This document shows, in pieces, positions 31,168 through 40,621 of a stretch of DNA of 64,000 nucleotides. The stretch comes from Streptococcus oralis (lineage in GTDB: Bacteria > Bacillota > Bacilli > Lactobacillales > Streptococcaceae), in the NCBI RefSeq assembly GCF_001983955.1, contig NZ_CP019562.1:1807501-1871500 (forward strand), in the 5' to 3' direction. Both the position numbers and the translations under genes were made by a program. Under the pieces are notes generated by a model, which was not told where the DNA came from, did not search any database, and saw only the letters and a program-made list of their open reading frames with translations. Positions within the stretch are counted from its first letter, which is position 1. Every line of letters begins with the position of its first letter.

Positions 31168-32154
31168 ATGCCCGTGACGATTAAAGATGTGGCTAAAGTA
31201 GCAGGTGTCTCACCTTCAACTGTTACCCGCGTCATTCAAAATAAATCAACGATTAGTGATGAAACCAAAAAACGAGTTCGCAAGGCGATGAAGGAGCTCA
31301 ACTACCATCCCAACCTCAATGCTCGTAGCTTGGTAAGTAGCTATACTCAAGTTATCGGCTTGGTGCTCCCTGATGACTCGGATGCCTTTTACCAAAATCC
31401 TTTCTTCCCATCTGTCCTTCGTGGTATCGCCCAAGTCGCGTCTGAAAACCACTACGCTATTCAGATTGCAACGGGGAAAGATGAGAAAGAACGTCTCAAT
31501 GCGATTTCTCAGATGGTTTATGGCAAGCGTGTTGACGGTTTGATTTTCCTCTACGCTGAGGAAGAGGATCCTCTGGTCAAACTAGTAGCCGATGAGCAGT
31601 TCCCTTTCCTCATTCTCGGAAAATCTACTTCACCCTTTATCCCTCTTGTTGATAATGACAATGTACAAGCGGGCTTTGATGCAACAGAGTATTTCATCAA
31701 AAAAGGATGCAAACGAATTGCCTTTATCGGGGGTACAAAGCGACTCTTCGTAACGCAAGATCGTCTAACCGGCTATGAGTCCGCACTCAAACAACACCAA
31801 CTTCCGATTGATACCAACTTAACCTACTTTGCGACCGAATTTCTAGAAGAAAAAGGGTATCAGTTCAGTGAACTCCTATTCAATCACGATCCGCAGATTG
31901 ATGCTATCATCACAACCGACAGTCTCCTAGCCGAAGGAGTCTGTGACTATATCGCTAAGCACAAACTGGATGTTCCTGTCTTGAGTTTCGACTCTGTCAA
32001 TCCTCGACTTGACCTCGTAGCTTATGTCGATATCAATAGTCTGGAACTTGGGCGCGTTTCCTTTGAAACCATTCTCCAGATCATCAACGATGCTAAAAAC
32101 AATAAACAGATTTGTTACCGCCAGTTGATTGGACACAAAATTATCGAAAAATAA
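31168..32154 (+). CDS. malR: LacI-family maltose operon repressor
   Basis: A 328-aa repressor. The N-terminal LacI helix-turn-helix is VTIKDVAKVAGVSPSTVTRV (residues 3-22), followed by the hinge helix HPNLNARSL and a periplasmic-binding-like sensor domain. It is expected to bind the palindromes flanking the malQ and malX promoters and release them when maltodextrin is present. SD AGGAGA precedes the ATG. Confidence 0.94.
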   Translation: MPVTIKDVAKVAGVSPSTVTRVIQNKSTISDETKKRVRKAMKELNYHPNLNARSLVSSYTQVIGLVLPDDSDAFYQNPFFPSVLRGIAQVASENHYAIQIATGKDEKERLNAISQMVYGKRVDGLIFLYAEEEDPLVKLVADEQFPFLILGKSTSPFIPLVDNDNVQAGFDATEYFIKKGCKRIAFIGGTKRLFVTQDRLTGYESALKQHQLPIDTNLTYFATEFLEEKGYQFSELLFNHDPQIDAIITTDSLLAEGVCDYIAKHKLDVPVLSFDSVNPRLDLVAYVDINSLELGRVSFETILQIINDAKNNKQICYRQLIGHKIIEK

Positions 32155-32179
32155 AGACCAGCCCCAAGGCTGGTCTTTT
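32153..32179. terminator. Bidirectional terminator between malR and yitT
   Basis: AAGACCAGCC pairs with GGCTGGTCTT around CCCAA; A-run before and TTTT after serve both convergent genes. Confidence 0.88.
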
Positions 32180-32187
32180 GAGTATTA

Positions 32188-33129
32188 TTAATTGTCTGTT
32201 TCTACGAATCGTCCTAGGATGTGGACATTTTCGGATACAGAGACAAAGGCTGTCGGATCAACTTGTTTCATGATGTGTTTAAAATCATTAAACTCTGCTC
32301 GTGTGATAACCGTAATCAAGACTGCTTTTCTCTCATGATTATAGGTTCCTTCTGCATCGTGGATCATAGTTGCTCCGCGGTGCAATTTTTTATGGATTTT
32401 TGCGATTACCTTGTCAGGATTATTGGTCACAATCATGGCCTGCATGCGTTTTTGCTTGGTAAAGACCGCGTCTGTCACACGACTGGAGACAAAAATAGTA
32501 ATCATGGAGTAGAGGGCGTATTTCCAACCAAAGGTCAATCCTGCTATCAGCATAATCGTCCCATTCACTAAGAAAGAAATACTACCGACATTTCTCCCTG
32601 TTTTCTTTCGAATGGTCAGACTGACGATATCTGTACCTCCGCTAGAAATATTGTTACGGAGCGCAAAACCAATCCCCAAGCCCATGACAACACCCCCAAA
32701 AAGGGCATTGATAATGGGATCCTCTGTCAAGGTCACAACTGGCACAAGCTGGATAAAGAGGGAACTCATGGATACTGTGATAAAGGTAAAGATTGTAAAC
32801 TTATGCCCAATCTGATACCAAGCCAAAATCATCAATGGAAAATTGATAGCATAAAAGGTTAGCGATATCGGAATGTAAAAACCAAACCAGTGATTACTCA
32901 AGGCAGAGATAATCTGTGCCAGACCTGTCGCGCCACTGGAGTAAACGTGTCCTGGTTGAAAAAAGAAATTGACTGCTACTGCTGACAGAAAGCCATAAAC
33001 CAGAGAAGCCGATACTTTCTCATCGTATTTTTCCCGAGAGATACTTTGTAAAACTCGTAAGATTTTTATCTGATAAGCAAAGCGACGCAGATAATAGCGC
33101 CACCGCTTAATTCGTTTTGCTTGTTTCAT
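32188..33129 (-). CDS. YitT-family membrane protein with C-terminal DUF2179
   Basis: A 313-aa protein. Five or six hydrophobic segments (about residues 40-220) include the family block [13 protein letters not shown] near 162-174, and a soluble C-terminal DUF2179 domain (about 228-310) contains [13 protein letters not shown]. The function of the family is unsettled. Its start overlaps the aspS 3' end by 23 bp, so translation is coupled to aspS; a shorter start further in is possible. Confidence 0.85.
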   Translation of the reverse strand: MKQAKRIKRWRYYLRRFAYQIKILRVLQSISREKYDEKVSASLVYGFLSAVAVNFFFQPGHVYSSGATGLAQIISALSNHWFGFYIPISLTFYAINFPLMILAWYQIGHKFTIFTFITVSMSSLFIQLVPVVTLTEDPIINALFGGVVMGLGIGFALRNNISSGGTDIVSLTIRKKTGRNVGSISFLVNGTIMLIAGLTFGWKYALYSMITIFVSSRVTDAVFTKQKRMQAMIVTNNPDKVIAKIHKKLHRGATMIHDAEGTYNHERKAVLITVITRAEFNDFKHIMKQVDPTAFVSVSENVHILGRFVETDN

Positions 33130-34870
33130 CTTCTTCTACTTGTAAGCTGAGTTCCTCTAGTTGTTTGAGAGCGACTGTTGATGGAGCTTGAGTCATTGGG
33201 TCGGTTGCCTTATTGTTCTTAGGAAAGGCAATGACTTCACGGATATTTTCTTCTCCTGCTAAGAGCATGACAAAACGGTCAAGTCCAATAGCCAAACCAC
33301 CGTGTGGTGGGAAACCATAGTCCATGGCTTCAAGAAGGAAACCAAACTGGTCATTTGCTTCTTCAGCTGAGAAACCAAGAGCCTTGAACATGCGTTCTTG
33401 CAGATCTTTTTGATTGATACGAAGACTACCACCACCAAGCTCATAACCGTTCAAGACGATATCGTAAGCAATGGCACGAACCTTAGCCAAATCACCTTCT
33501 AATTCGTGGGCTGTTTCTTCCTGTGGAAGGGTGAACGGATGGTGGGCGCTCATGTAGCGACCTTCTTCTTCAGACCATTCAAACATTGGCCAATCAACCA
33601 CCCAAAGGAAGTTGAATTTATCGTTATCAATCAAGTCAAGCTCTTTGGCAATACGTCCACGAAGGGCACCAAGGGTTGCATTGGCCACTTCAAGCGTATC
33701 CGCCACAAAGAGAACCAAATCCTTATCTTCAAGACCAAGTGCTGTAGTCAATTCTGCTTGGATACCAGTCAAGAACTTAGCAACTGGTCCATTTAATTCT
33801 CCATCAACCACCTTGACCCAAGCAAGACCCTTGGCACCGTACTGTTTGGCTACTTCAGTCATCTTGTCAATGTCTTTACGTGAGTAGTTATCTGCAGCTC
33901 CTTTGACCACAATGGCTTTAACGGCAAGTGCTTCTGAGAAGACTTTAAAATCAACACCCTTGACCACTTCTGTCAAGTTCTGAAGCAACATGTCAAAACG
34001 GGTATCAGGTTTGTCAGAACCGTAAAGAGCCATCGCATCATCGTATTTCATACGAGGAAATGGAAGCGTTACTTCGATACCTTTTGTTTCTTTCATCACA
34101 CGCGCAATCAAGCCTTCTGTGATATCTTGGATTTCTTGCTCAGTTAGGAAAGACGTTTCCAAGTCGACCTGAGTAAACTCAGGCTGACGGTCACCACGCA
34201 AGTCCTCGTCACGGAAACATTTGACGATTTGGTAGTAACGGTCAAAACCAGCATTCATCAACAACTGTTTTGTAATCTGCGGACTTTGAGGAAGAGCATA
34301 GAAATGCCCTTTATTGACACGAGAGGGAACCAAATAGTCACGCGCCCCTTCTGGCGTTGATTTAGAAAGGAATGGCGTCTCCACATCGATAAACTCCAAC
34401 TCATCCAAGTAGTTACGGATTGAGTGGGTCACCTTAGCACGAAGCTTAAGGTTTTCTAGCATTTCTGGACGACGAAGGTCAAGGTAACGGTAACGCAAAC
34501 GTGTATCGTCATTGGCCTCAATCCCATCTTTAATCTCAAAAGGTGTTGTTTTAGCTGTATTCAGCACTGCCAGAGCTGTCACATTCAACTCAACTGCACC
34601 CGTTGGCAACTTATCATTGGCTTGCTCACGTGCAGCAACTTGTCCAGTGACCTCAATGACAAATTCGCTACGAAGACTTTCAGCTGTTGCCATGACCTCT
34701 GCAGATACTTTTTCAGGGTTGATAACCAACTGCATGATCCCTTCGCGGTCACGAAGGTCGATAAAGATCAAACCACCCAAGTCACGACGACGAGCAACCC
34801 AGCCTTTCAAGGTCATTTCTTGTCCGATGTGCTCCTCACGAACACGACCAGCATACATACTACGTTTCAT
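33107..34870 (-). CDS. aspS: Aspartyl-tRNA synthetase
   Basis: A 587-aa class IIb synthetase of bacterial type. It has an N-terminal OB-fold anticodon domain (1-110), class II motif 2 around [18 protein letters not shown] near 215-232, the inserted GAD domain (about 300-415), and motif 3 [14 protein letters not shown] near 530-543. The extended -10 TGGTAAAAT lies a short distance upstream. The ATG is preceded by AGAGGAGAG. Confidence 0.96.
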   Translation of the reverse strand: MKRSMYAGRVREEHIGQEMTLKGWVARRRDLGGLIFIDLRDREGIMQLVINPEKVSAEVMATAESLRSEFVIEVTGQVAAREQANDKLPTGAVELNVTALAVLNTAKTTPFEIKDGIEANDDTRLRYRYLDLRRPEMLENLKLRAKVTHSIRNYLDELEFIDVETPFLSKSTPEGARDYLVPSRVNKGHFYALPQSPQITKQLLMNAGFDRYYQIVKCFRDEDLRGDRQPEFTQVDLETSFLTEQEIQDITEGLIARVMKETKGIEVTLPFPRMKYDDAMALYGSDKPDTRFDMLLQNLTEVVKGVDFKVFSEALAVKAIVVKGAADNYSRKDIDKMTEVAKQYGAKGLAWVKVVDGELNGPVAKFLTGIQAELTTALGLEDKDLVLFVADTLEVANATLGALRGRIAKELDLIDNDKFNFLWVVDWPMFEWSEEEGRYMSAHHPFTLPQEETAHELEGDLAKVRAIAYDIVLNGYELGGGSLRINQKDLQERMFKALGFSAEEANDQFGFLLEAMDYGFPPHGGLAIGLDRFVMLLAGEENIREVIAFPKNNKATDPMTQAPSTVALKQLEELSLQVEEDETSKTN

Positions 34871-34975
34871 GTTTTCTCTCCTCTTTTATTCTGTTACTAT
34901 TTTACCATAAAAGCGCAGGCTCTTCATGAAAATCAGCAGAAAAGTTTGATTGTCTTTAGAAATCAAAACGAACAG

Positions 34976-35006
34976 ACAAAAAATCCGATGAAAACGTCAT
35001 CGGATT
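34976..35006 (-). terminator. Terminator of the 35022-39117 gene cluster
   Basis: AATCCGATGA (34982-34991) pairs with TCATCGGATT (34997-35006); on the minus strand it is followed by TTTTTTGT. Confidence 0.85.
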
Positions 35007-35021
35007 CTCTGATTATGATTC

Positions 35022-35240
35022 TTAACCTTTTTTACGCTTTTCAGCAATCTCGGCTGCCTTTTTAGGTAGAACAATCTCCGTCGCATAAGCCGAAGCAAAA
35101 CGCAAGACACCTGCAATAGGCGCAAAGACAATTGCTAGATAGTTGTAAAAGAAATCGCCTTTAAAGGCATAGGCAAGTGCCCCGATGATAAAGAAGAGAA
35201 CGACCGCCTGTATCACTGCTAATAAAATTACTCGTTTCAT
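35022..35240 (-). CDS. Small two-helix membrane protein, unknown
   Basis: A 72-aa protein with two hydrophobic segments (about residues 4-24 and 32-50) and a highly basic tail ending KRKKG. I do not recognise a family function. It is the last gene of a minus-strand run from the Xre regulator at 39117 and lies 17 bp from the CPBP protease gene. SD AGGAGG precedes the start. Confidence 0.75.
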   Translation of the reverse strand: MKRVILLAVIQAVVLFFIIGALAYAFKGDFFYNYLAIVFAPIAGVLRFASAYATEIVLPKKAAEIAEKRKKG

Positions 35241-35257
35241 GTGACCTCCTGACTCTA

Positions 35258-35899
35258 TTATAGCATGAGTATCATCAAAAAGCCGATTAAATTATTCAAA
35301 GCGTGGAGAGAAATACTATAAAGAAGACCTTTTCGGCTTACATAAGCCAGACCCAAACTTAATCCCAGACTAGCATAAACTAAAAACTGTTGCAAAGTCC
35401 CTGGAAAATGAATCAAGGCAAAAAGCACACTCGATACGAGGAGAAACAGAGCTGTCTGTTTGCTGTTGTTCTGCTTAGGAAAGAGATAGCGCGCCAGCAA
35501 CCCTCTAAAGATGAGTTCTTCCGTCAGAGGAGCAAAGACCACTACCATAAAGAAACCAAAGACAGGCTGAGCAACTGTCAATTGTGATACGATTTGTTGA
35601 TTGACTGACGGATCTTCTGGCAAAAAGAACTGGGCTGTAATCGCCACTAGCAAAACCAGAGTAGGCAACCAGATATAACGATTAAAAACCGTCGTCTGGA
35701 TGCTAACCTTTTCTGTCTGATACCATCTGTAAACTCCATAAACATAGGCCCCTGACAGGACGATATAGAGTGGCAAAACTCCAAAGATTGAAGCCCCTAG
35801 TCCAAGAGCTGACAGCGCCATACTCTGAACCAGACCATAGCCAAAGAAAAAGGATAGAATGGCTAGAAGAAACCAACCAAGATTTTTAAGTAATTTCAT
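35258..35899 (-). CDS. CPBP-family intramembrane metalloprotease
   Basis: A 213-aa polytopic protein of the Abi/CAAX-protease-and-bacteriocin-processing family. Catalytic motifs are EELIFRG (Glu-Glu-x3-Arg near residues 126-131) and FALIHFP (His near 165), with a C-terminal HALNN. In streptococci such proteins often sit next to peptide or ABC exporter genes and have been tied to bacteriocin self-immunity; that role is only a possibility here. Confidence 0.85.
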   Translation of the reverse strand: MKLLKNLGWFLLAILSFFFGYGLVQSMALSALGLGASIFGVLPLYIVLSGAYVYGVYRWYQTEKVSIQTTVFNRYIWLPTLVLLVAITAQFFLPEDPSVNQQIVSQLTVAQPVFGFFMVVVFAPLTEELIFRGLLARYLFPKQNNSKQTALFLLVSSVLFALIHFPGTLQQFLVYASLGLSLGLAYVSRKGLLYSISLHALNNLIGFLMILML

Positions 35900-35908
35900 A
35901 TGAGCCTC

Positions 35909-36607
35909 CTATTTTCCTTTATAACTATTTTTCAATACGAAGAGACTAGCTAATCCTAGCAAAAGGATCCATGCTAGCAAGAGAGCAAGACTTCTCAAAG
36001 ATAACTCTCCACCACCTGCTTTTAACAGACTTACCAATGGCCCAATGAAAGAATAGTCCAACAATTTTTGCGCAGTTGCATTTTGAACAGCAAGAGTGGG
36101 CAAGAAAGAGAAGATCAGCATAGGAAAAATACTATACACTTGCGCCTTAGACTGAGTATCTGATACTGCACCGATAAGAATGTTAAGAAAGATAATGCTG
36201 ATAGTTGCCAGAAGCAGATAGAGACCATAGGTAAGAAAGTAGTTTGTCAAATCAACTTTAAGATATAGAGGGAGAACAACCATCGAAAAAAGCACCACTA
36301 GAAGAGGAAGAGCCATCATGCTCAGAGTATACTCCGTTGCTGTCACACCACTTAGTATGAGGGATTTAAGATTACGTTTTTCCTTGTCCTCAGCCATCAT
36401 AATCGATACCATATAACCACTTCCCATACTCAAGACCATCGTCAAACTCGTAGAGAGGAGAAACATAGTCAATTCTCCACTCTTGTTTAAGAACTCATTA
36501 TATAGGATAGCAATACCAAAGGGCATCAATAATGTCGCTAACAAGGTTGAATTACTAATAAGAACTTGTAACCTTAACCAAAGAAGGGCATTTAATTTTC
36601 TAAACAT
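35909..36607 (-). CDS. ABC transporter permease of the small regulator-linked cluster
   Basis: A 232-aa ABC-2 type membrane subunit with six hydrophobic segments. It overlaps the ATPase gene at 36600 by 8 bp, so the two are coupled subunits of one exporter. The substrate is unknown. Neighbouring PspC, DUF3169 and CPBP proteins suggest a membrane-stress or antimicrobial-peptide context. Confidence 0.85.
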   Translation of the reverse strand: MFRKLNALLWLRLQVLISNSTLLATLLMPFGIAILYNEFLNKSGELTMFLLSTSLTMVLSMGSGYMVSIMMAEDKEKRNLKSLILSGVTATEYTLSMMALPLLVVLFSMVVLPLYLKVDLTNYFLTYGLYLLLATISIIFLNILIGAVSDTQSKAQVYSIFPMLIFSFLPTLAVQNATAQKLLDYSFIGPLVSLLKAGGGELSLRSLALLLAWILLLGLASLFVLKNSYKGK

Positions 36608-37424
36608 CTAACTTTTCTCCTGTCAATCTAATAAAGATTTCCTCTAAAGTCGGTTCACAAGAATGAACAGCAATCAGATCTGTTGTATCCAGATGAGGCA
36701 ATTCTTCAAAAGGAACCACTTGTTCGCGTCCATCTTGATAGCGTAAACGAACCTTTTTATCCTCATGGTATTTCTGGATAATCTCTTGTGGACTGCCATA
36801 CTCAATCAAGTTTCCCTTATTTAAAAAAGAGAGGCGATCACAAAGCAAGGTTGCTTCATTCATATCGTGGGTTGTTAAGAAAATCGTTGTCCCAGCCTGC
36901 TTCAATTCTTGTAAGAGAGCATGAATCGATTTTGAGGTGGTAGGATCAAGACCACTTGTTGGCTCATCCAGAAAGAGGATTTTGGGAGCATTTAGAAGAG
37001 CACGAGCCAAGAACATCCGTTGTTTCATACCTGTGGATAGTTTTTCTGCGATAATGTTTTTGGCATCTGATAACCCAACTTGATCAAGTACTGTATCTAC
37101 TCTAGAAGCTTTAAGACCATATAATTTTGCATAAATGAGCAGATTTTTATAGAGGTTCATCTTTTCATAAAAACCACTGGTATCACTAACAATCCCGATT
37201 TGTTCCAAATCATTTGAAGTCAAATTTCGAGAGGACTTCCCTAGGAGAACGGTCTCACCCTGATCTGCAGCTAACTGACCCGTCAAAACATTGATCATAG
37301 TTGTTTTACCTGAACCTGAAGGTCCTAGGAAGCCAAAAATTTCACCTTCTTGAATCTCAAAAGAAATCTGATGCAGAGCTTTCTTGCTTCCAAAACTTTT
37401 GCTTACATTTTCAACACGAATCAT
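36600..37424 (-). CDS. ABC transporter ATP-binding protein
   Basis: A 274-aa ATPase. Walker A is GPSGSGKTT (near residues 34-42), the signature is LSTGMKQR (STGMK in place of SGGQ, common in ABC-2 exporters), and Walker B is ILFLDEPTSGLD. A C-terminal extension of about 60 residues is typical of drug or peptide exporters. It is the partner of the adjacent permease. Confidence 0.9.
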   Translation of the reverse strand: MIRVENVSKSFGSKKALHQISFEIQEGEIFGFLGPSGSGKTTMINVLTGQLAADQGETVLLGKSSRNLTSNDLEQIGIVSDTSGFYEKMNLYKNLLIYAKLYGLKASRVDTVLDQVGLSDAKNIIAEKLSTGMKQRMFLARALLNAPKILFLDEPTSGLDPTTSKSIHALLQELKQAGTTIFLTTHDMNEATLLCDRLSFLNKGNLIEYGSPQEIIQKYHEDKKVRLRYQDGREQVVPFEELPHLDTTDLIAVHSCEPTLEEIFIRLTGEKLDV

Positions 37425-37434
37425 AGGAACTCCT

Positions 37435-38175
37435 TTATTTGAAATAACGTTTTACCATAGGTAATTGCATCACATTGATATAAATATGGATCGCTCCTAC
37501 AAGCAAGAAGGCTAGTAACTGAATCTCTCCTGTCAGTAAGGAAAAGAGAACGATTAGAAAATAGAGAGCTGGCAAGACATACTGGTTTAATTGGAATAAA
37601 ACTCGAAAACTCTGTTCTAAATTAGCCTTGCGCTCCCCTTCATCGTAGGAGTTTATATAGTCCAAGACATCTTTTGGTGTAGAGAAGAATTCCAAATCAA
37701 ACTGACGAACGATCGCAATGGTCTTATAGAGATATTTTTGAGCACTGAAAACCAACACTAATGTCAAAAAAGAAAGAGATAAAGTTAGATGACTTACATT
37801 TAATACAATTACCTCACTTCCTGAAATGAAGAGAGACAATAAAATTGCTACGCCTGTAATATTAAAAGCAATGGTTCCAAACTCAAGATTGCGATACATT
37901 TGCACATAATAGGTTTCATTCAAATCATCATCCGTTTCCTCTTTGTACAAGGAGTGAAATGTTCTGCTTTTCTTTAAGAAATTGAATGTCAAAAGAAGAC
38001 TAATGAAACCTAGCAGTAAACAAATAACTGATATCCATGGTATCAAGACTTTTACATCTAACATAATTCCGTGGGATTCAGCACGCGCTTTAAACATCCC
38101 TGCAAACATGCCCAAGAAGCCTCCCAAGATAACAGCCATTAAAAATAACAATCCACGTTTCTTTTTCATATTCAT
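37435..38175 (-). CDS. DUF3169-like membrane protein
   Basis: A 246-aa protein with about six hydrophobic segments in pairs (near residues 8-28, 45-68, 100-118, 122-145, 195-213, 215-235). A polar loop (about 150-185) carries KANLEQSF. The family has no known function and often travels with short Xre regulators and ABC exporters, as here. The start has two nearby ATG codons (38175, 38169). Confidence 0.72.
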   Translation of the reverse strand: MNMKKKRGLLFLMAVILGGFLGMFAGMFKARAESHGIMLDVKVLIPWISVICLLLGFISLLLTFNFLKKSRTFHSLYKEETDDDLNETYYVQMYRNLEFGTIAFNITGVAILLSLFISGSEVIVLNVSHLTLSLSFLTLVLVFSAQKYLYKTIAIVRQFDLEFFSTPKDVLDYINSYDEGERKANLEQSFRVLFQLNQYVLPALYFLIVLFSLLTGEIQLLAFLLVGAIHIYINVMQLPMVKRYFK

Positions 38176-38187
38176 ACTCTTTCTAAA

Positions 38188-38541
38188 CTAAACCAATCCA
38201 ACTAACCACTGACCAAACACTTTACCTGATTCATAAATAGCTGTCAAGCCCTCTGTTCCAAGTGATACTAAAATCAAACAAACAGCAAACAAGAGAATAG
38301 CTTGGTTTCTAGCTTTTTTTGCTCCATCTCCCAAGGGTTCATTGCCAAGCCAACCTGCTAGATAGGCATAGAGAGTTACTGTTATAATCCCAATCTCTGT
38401 CGAAGAGAGAAACAGCAAGACTGTCACCAAACGAACGATATTGGCTTGAATGTTAAAATAATTTCCTAAACCTGCACAAACACCCGCAAGTTCTTTATGT
38501 TCAGTATCTACTTGAAAATCTGCTAAAAACTTTTTCATCAT
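38188..38541 (-). CDS. PspC-domain protein
   Basis: A 117-aa protein. The PspC signature is visible as ELAGVCAGLGNYFNIQANIV (residues 17-36), followed by two hydrophobic helices (about 37-60 and 78-98). PspC domains are part of envelope-stress sensing in other bacteria; in streptococci the role is not settled. SD AAGGAG lies upstream. Confidence 0.82.
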   Translation of the reverse strand: MMKKFLADFQVDTEHKELAGVCAGLGNYFNIQANIVRLVTVLLFLSSTEIGIITVTLYAYLAGWLGNEPLGDGAKKARNQAILLFAVCLILVSLGTEGLTAIYESGKVFGQWLVGLV

Positions 38542-38742
38542 TCATTCTCCTTTTTCACTTGTTAGATTTTTTGATTTCTTTTCAATCCATTCAACTGCTG
38601 GGATGAGAGCAAAGTAGCCCCAAATAAATTGGTCACTTTGATACAGATTAAACCAGCCTAGGTCCATCCCAATCAGTAGAAATACGCTGACTAATAGAGC
38701 TATGGCAACTACATAATAGATTACTTTATATTTGTTCATCAT
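38542..38742 (-). CDS. Small membrane protein, paralogue B
   Basis: A 65-66-aa protein with two helices. Its N-terminus MNKYKVIYY is identical to that of the next gene upstream, so the two arose by tandem duplication. The real start is probably the second Met (38739). No function is recognised. It overlaps the 3' end of paralogue A by about 17 bp. Confidence 0.75.
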   Translation of the reverse strand: MMNKYKVIYYVVAIALLVSVFLLIGMDLGWFNLYQSDQFIWGYFALIPAVEWIEKKSKNLTSEKGE

Positions 38743-38917
38743 TTTTCTCCTTCTTCTTTAACCAATTGAAAATGGACAAGAGGACTAAATTAATCCAAAA
38801 CAAATACTTACTTTCAACAAAATAAAACCAACCAAATAGGCTTCCAATCATAGCCAAAAGATTCACGATAAACACAACTATAGATAGATAATAAATCACT
38901 TTATACTTGTTCATCAC
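38726..38917 (-). CDS. Small membrane protein, paralogue A
   Basis: A 62-63-aa protein with two hydrophobic segments and a charged tail (KKKEKNDEQ). It shares MNKYKVIYY and the G-x-x-x-GWF spacing with paralogue B. It overlaps the stop of the Xre regulator gene (TGATGA arrangement), indicating translational coupling to the regulator. Confidence 0.75.
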   Translation of the reverse strand: MMNKYKVIYYLSIVVFIVNLLAMIGSLFGWFYFVESKYLFWINLVLLSIFNWLKKKEKNDEQI

Positions 38918-39117
38918 TCATCCTCCTCTAAGCGAAAGACTGACTCGACTGGCTCATTGAATATCTGAGCAATCTTCAGGGCAATGACGATGGATGGCGT
39001 GTACTCATCCCGCTCAAGCAAGCTGATGGTTTGCCTGGAGACCCCTGCTAGCTTGGCAAGTTCGGTCTGATTGAGACCATCGCGAGCCCGAAGCTCTTTT
39101 AGACGATTTTTTAGCAT
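38914..39117 (-). CDS. Short Xre-family transcriptional regulator
   Basis: A 67-aa protein that is almost entirely one helix-turn-helix: LNQTELAKLAGVSRQTISLL near residues 15-34. The start at 39115-39117 (MLKNRLKEL) has AAAGGAG upstream; a longer frame would run through the promoter. It is the first gene of the membrane/ABC cluster and probably represses it through the inverted repeat at 39170-39195. Confidence 0.9.
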   Translation of the reverse strand: MLKNRLKELRARDGLNQTELAKLAGVSRQTISLLERDEYTPSIVIALKIAQIFNEPVESVFRLEEDE

Positions 39118-39150
39118 GTCTTTTTTCTCCTTTGTTCTTATCTTGATTTC

Positions 39151-39195
39151 ATTGTAACATATCTTTTTATTTTTGACAATCATATTTGTCAAAAA
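39151..39195 (-). promoter_or_regulatory. Promoter and operator of the Xre cluster
   Basis: Minus strand TTGTCA (39174-39179), 17-base spacer, TACAAT (39151-39156). The inverted repeat TTTTTGACA / TGTCAAAAA (39170-39178 and 39187-39195) covers the -35 box, a good repressor site for the first gene's product. Confidence 0.7.
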
Positions 39196-39224
39196 GTTTA
39201 AGATTTTTGTTATTTTGCAAAAGA

Positions 39225-39257
39225 AAACGGTCAGGAGTAAGATCCTGACCAGTTTTT
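39225..39257. terminator. hisS terminator
   Basis: GGTCAGGA (39229-39236) pairs with TCCTGACC (39243-39250); T-rich on both sides in the respective orientation. It isolates hisS from the Xre cluster. Confidence 0.85.
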
Positions 39258-39263
39258 CTACTA

Positions 39264-40544
39264 TTAAAAGCCTAATTTTTCAAAGATTTCTGAGAAATTT
39301 TGATTGATAGCATCAAGTGACACTTGCACTTCTTCTCGAGTTTGGTTGTTCTTAACTGTCACTTGTCCGCTTTCGACTTCGCTCTCCCCTAGCGTGATGA
39401 GAGTCTTAGCCGCAAAGACATCGGCGGACTTGAACTGAGCTTTGAGTTTTCGGTTGAGGTAGTCACGTTCTGCTTTGAATCCTTGTTGGCGAAGGGCTTG
39501 TACCAATTCCAAGGCCTTGACATTTGCTCCTTCACCCAAGACTGCGATATAAACATCTAGGGTATTTTCGATAGGGAGGGTCACACCTTGCTTTTCAAGG
39601 ATGAGAAGCAGGCGCTCTACACCAAGTCCAAAGCCAAAGCCTGCAGTCTCAGGACCACCAAAGTAAGCAACCAAACCATCGTAACGACCACCCGCACAGA
39701 CTGTCAAATCATTACCCTCAATCTCAGTGATAAACTCGAAAATCGTGTGGTTGTAATAGTCCAGACCGCGCACCATATTGGTATCGATGATATAGTCTAC
39801 ACCCAGATTTTCCAACATCTGACGGACGGCATCAAAATGAGCTTGGCTTTCTGCATCAAGGAAGTCCAAGATAGACGGCGCATTCTCTACTGCCACCTTG
39901 TCTTCTTTTTCCTTAGAGTCCAAGACACGGAGAGGATTTTCCTCCAAACGACGTTGGCTATCCTTAGACAAGGTCTCCTTGAGCGGTGTCAAATAGTCAA
40001 TCAAGGCTTGGCGGTAAGCCGCACGGCTCTCAGGATTTCCAAGAGTGTTGAGGTGCAATTTAACACCTTGAATGCCAATCGCTTTCAAGAAATGAGCCGC
40101 CATAGCGATGGTTTCCACATCGGTAGCTGGATTGCTAGAACCAAAGCACTCGACACCAATCTGGTGGAACTGGCGTAAACGACCTGCCTGTGGACGCTCA
40201 TAGCGGAACATAGGGCCCATGTAATAGAACTTACTTGGCTTTTGCACTTCTGGGGCAAAGAGTTTATTTTCCACATAGGAACGAACAACGGGCGCAGTTC
40301 CTTCTGGACGGAGGGTGATATGACGATCACCCTTATCATAGAAATCATACATTTCCTTGGTTACGATATCCGTTGTATCTCCGACAGAGCGACTGATGAC
40401 CTCGTAATGCTCAAAAATAGGCGTGCGCACTTCTGCGTAGTTATAGCGCTTGAAAATCTCACGGGCAAAGCCCTCAACGTACTGCCACTTGGCAGACTCA
40501 GCAGGTAAAATATCCTGCGTTCCTTTTGGTTTTTGTAATTTCAT
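39264..40544 (-). CDS. hisS: Histidyl-tRNA synthetase
   Basis: A 426-aa class IIa synthetase. The histidine-specific motifs [12 protein letters not shown] and CAGGRYDGL are near residues 261-291, class II motif 2 is around [16 protein letters not shown] near 107-122, and the C-terminal anticodon domain covers about 325-420. An extended -10 (TGGTAAAAT) lies about 30 bp upstream. No T-box leader is present. Confidence 0.96.
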   Translation of the reverse strand: MKLQKPKGTQDILPAESAKWQYVEGFAREIFKRYNYAEVRTPIFEHYEVISRSVGDTTDIVTKEMYDFYDKGDRHITLRPEGTAPVVRSYVENKLFAPEVQKPSKFYYMGPMFRYERPQAGRLRQFHQIGVECFGSSNPATDVETIAMAAHFLKAIGIQGVKLHLNTLGNPESRAAYRQALIDYLTPLKETLSKDSQRRLEENPLRVLDSKEKEDKVAVENAPSILDFLDAESQAHFDAVRQMLENLGVDYIIDTNMVRGLDYYNHTIFEFITEIEGNDLTVCAGGRYDGLVAYFGGPETAGFGFGLGVERLLLILEKQGVTLPIENTLDVYIAVLGEGANVKALELVQALRQQGFKAERDYLNRKLKAQFKSADVFAAKTLITLGESEVESGQVTVKNNQTREEVQVSLDAINQNFSEIFEKLGF

Positions 40545-40621
40545 AGGGAATCCTCTTTAAACTTAATAGTCTTATTTTACCATAAATAGAGGGATTAAAA
40601 CAGTATGAATAAAATTAGGAT

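Noticed and set aside
39588..40178. 196-aa plus-strand open frame opposite hisS
   Set aside because: hisS is a complete conserved gene; the opposite frame has no domain pattern and no SD.
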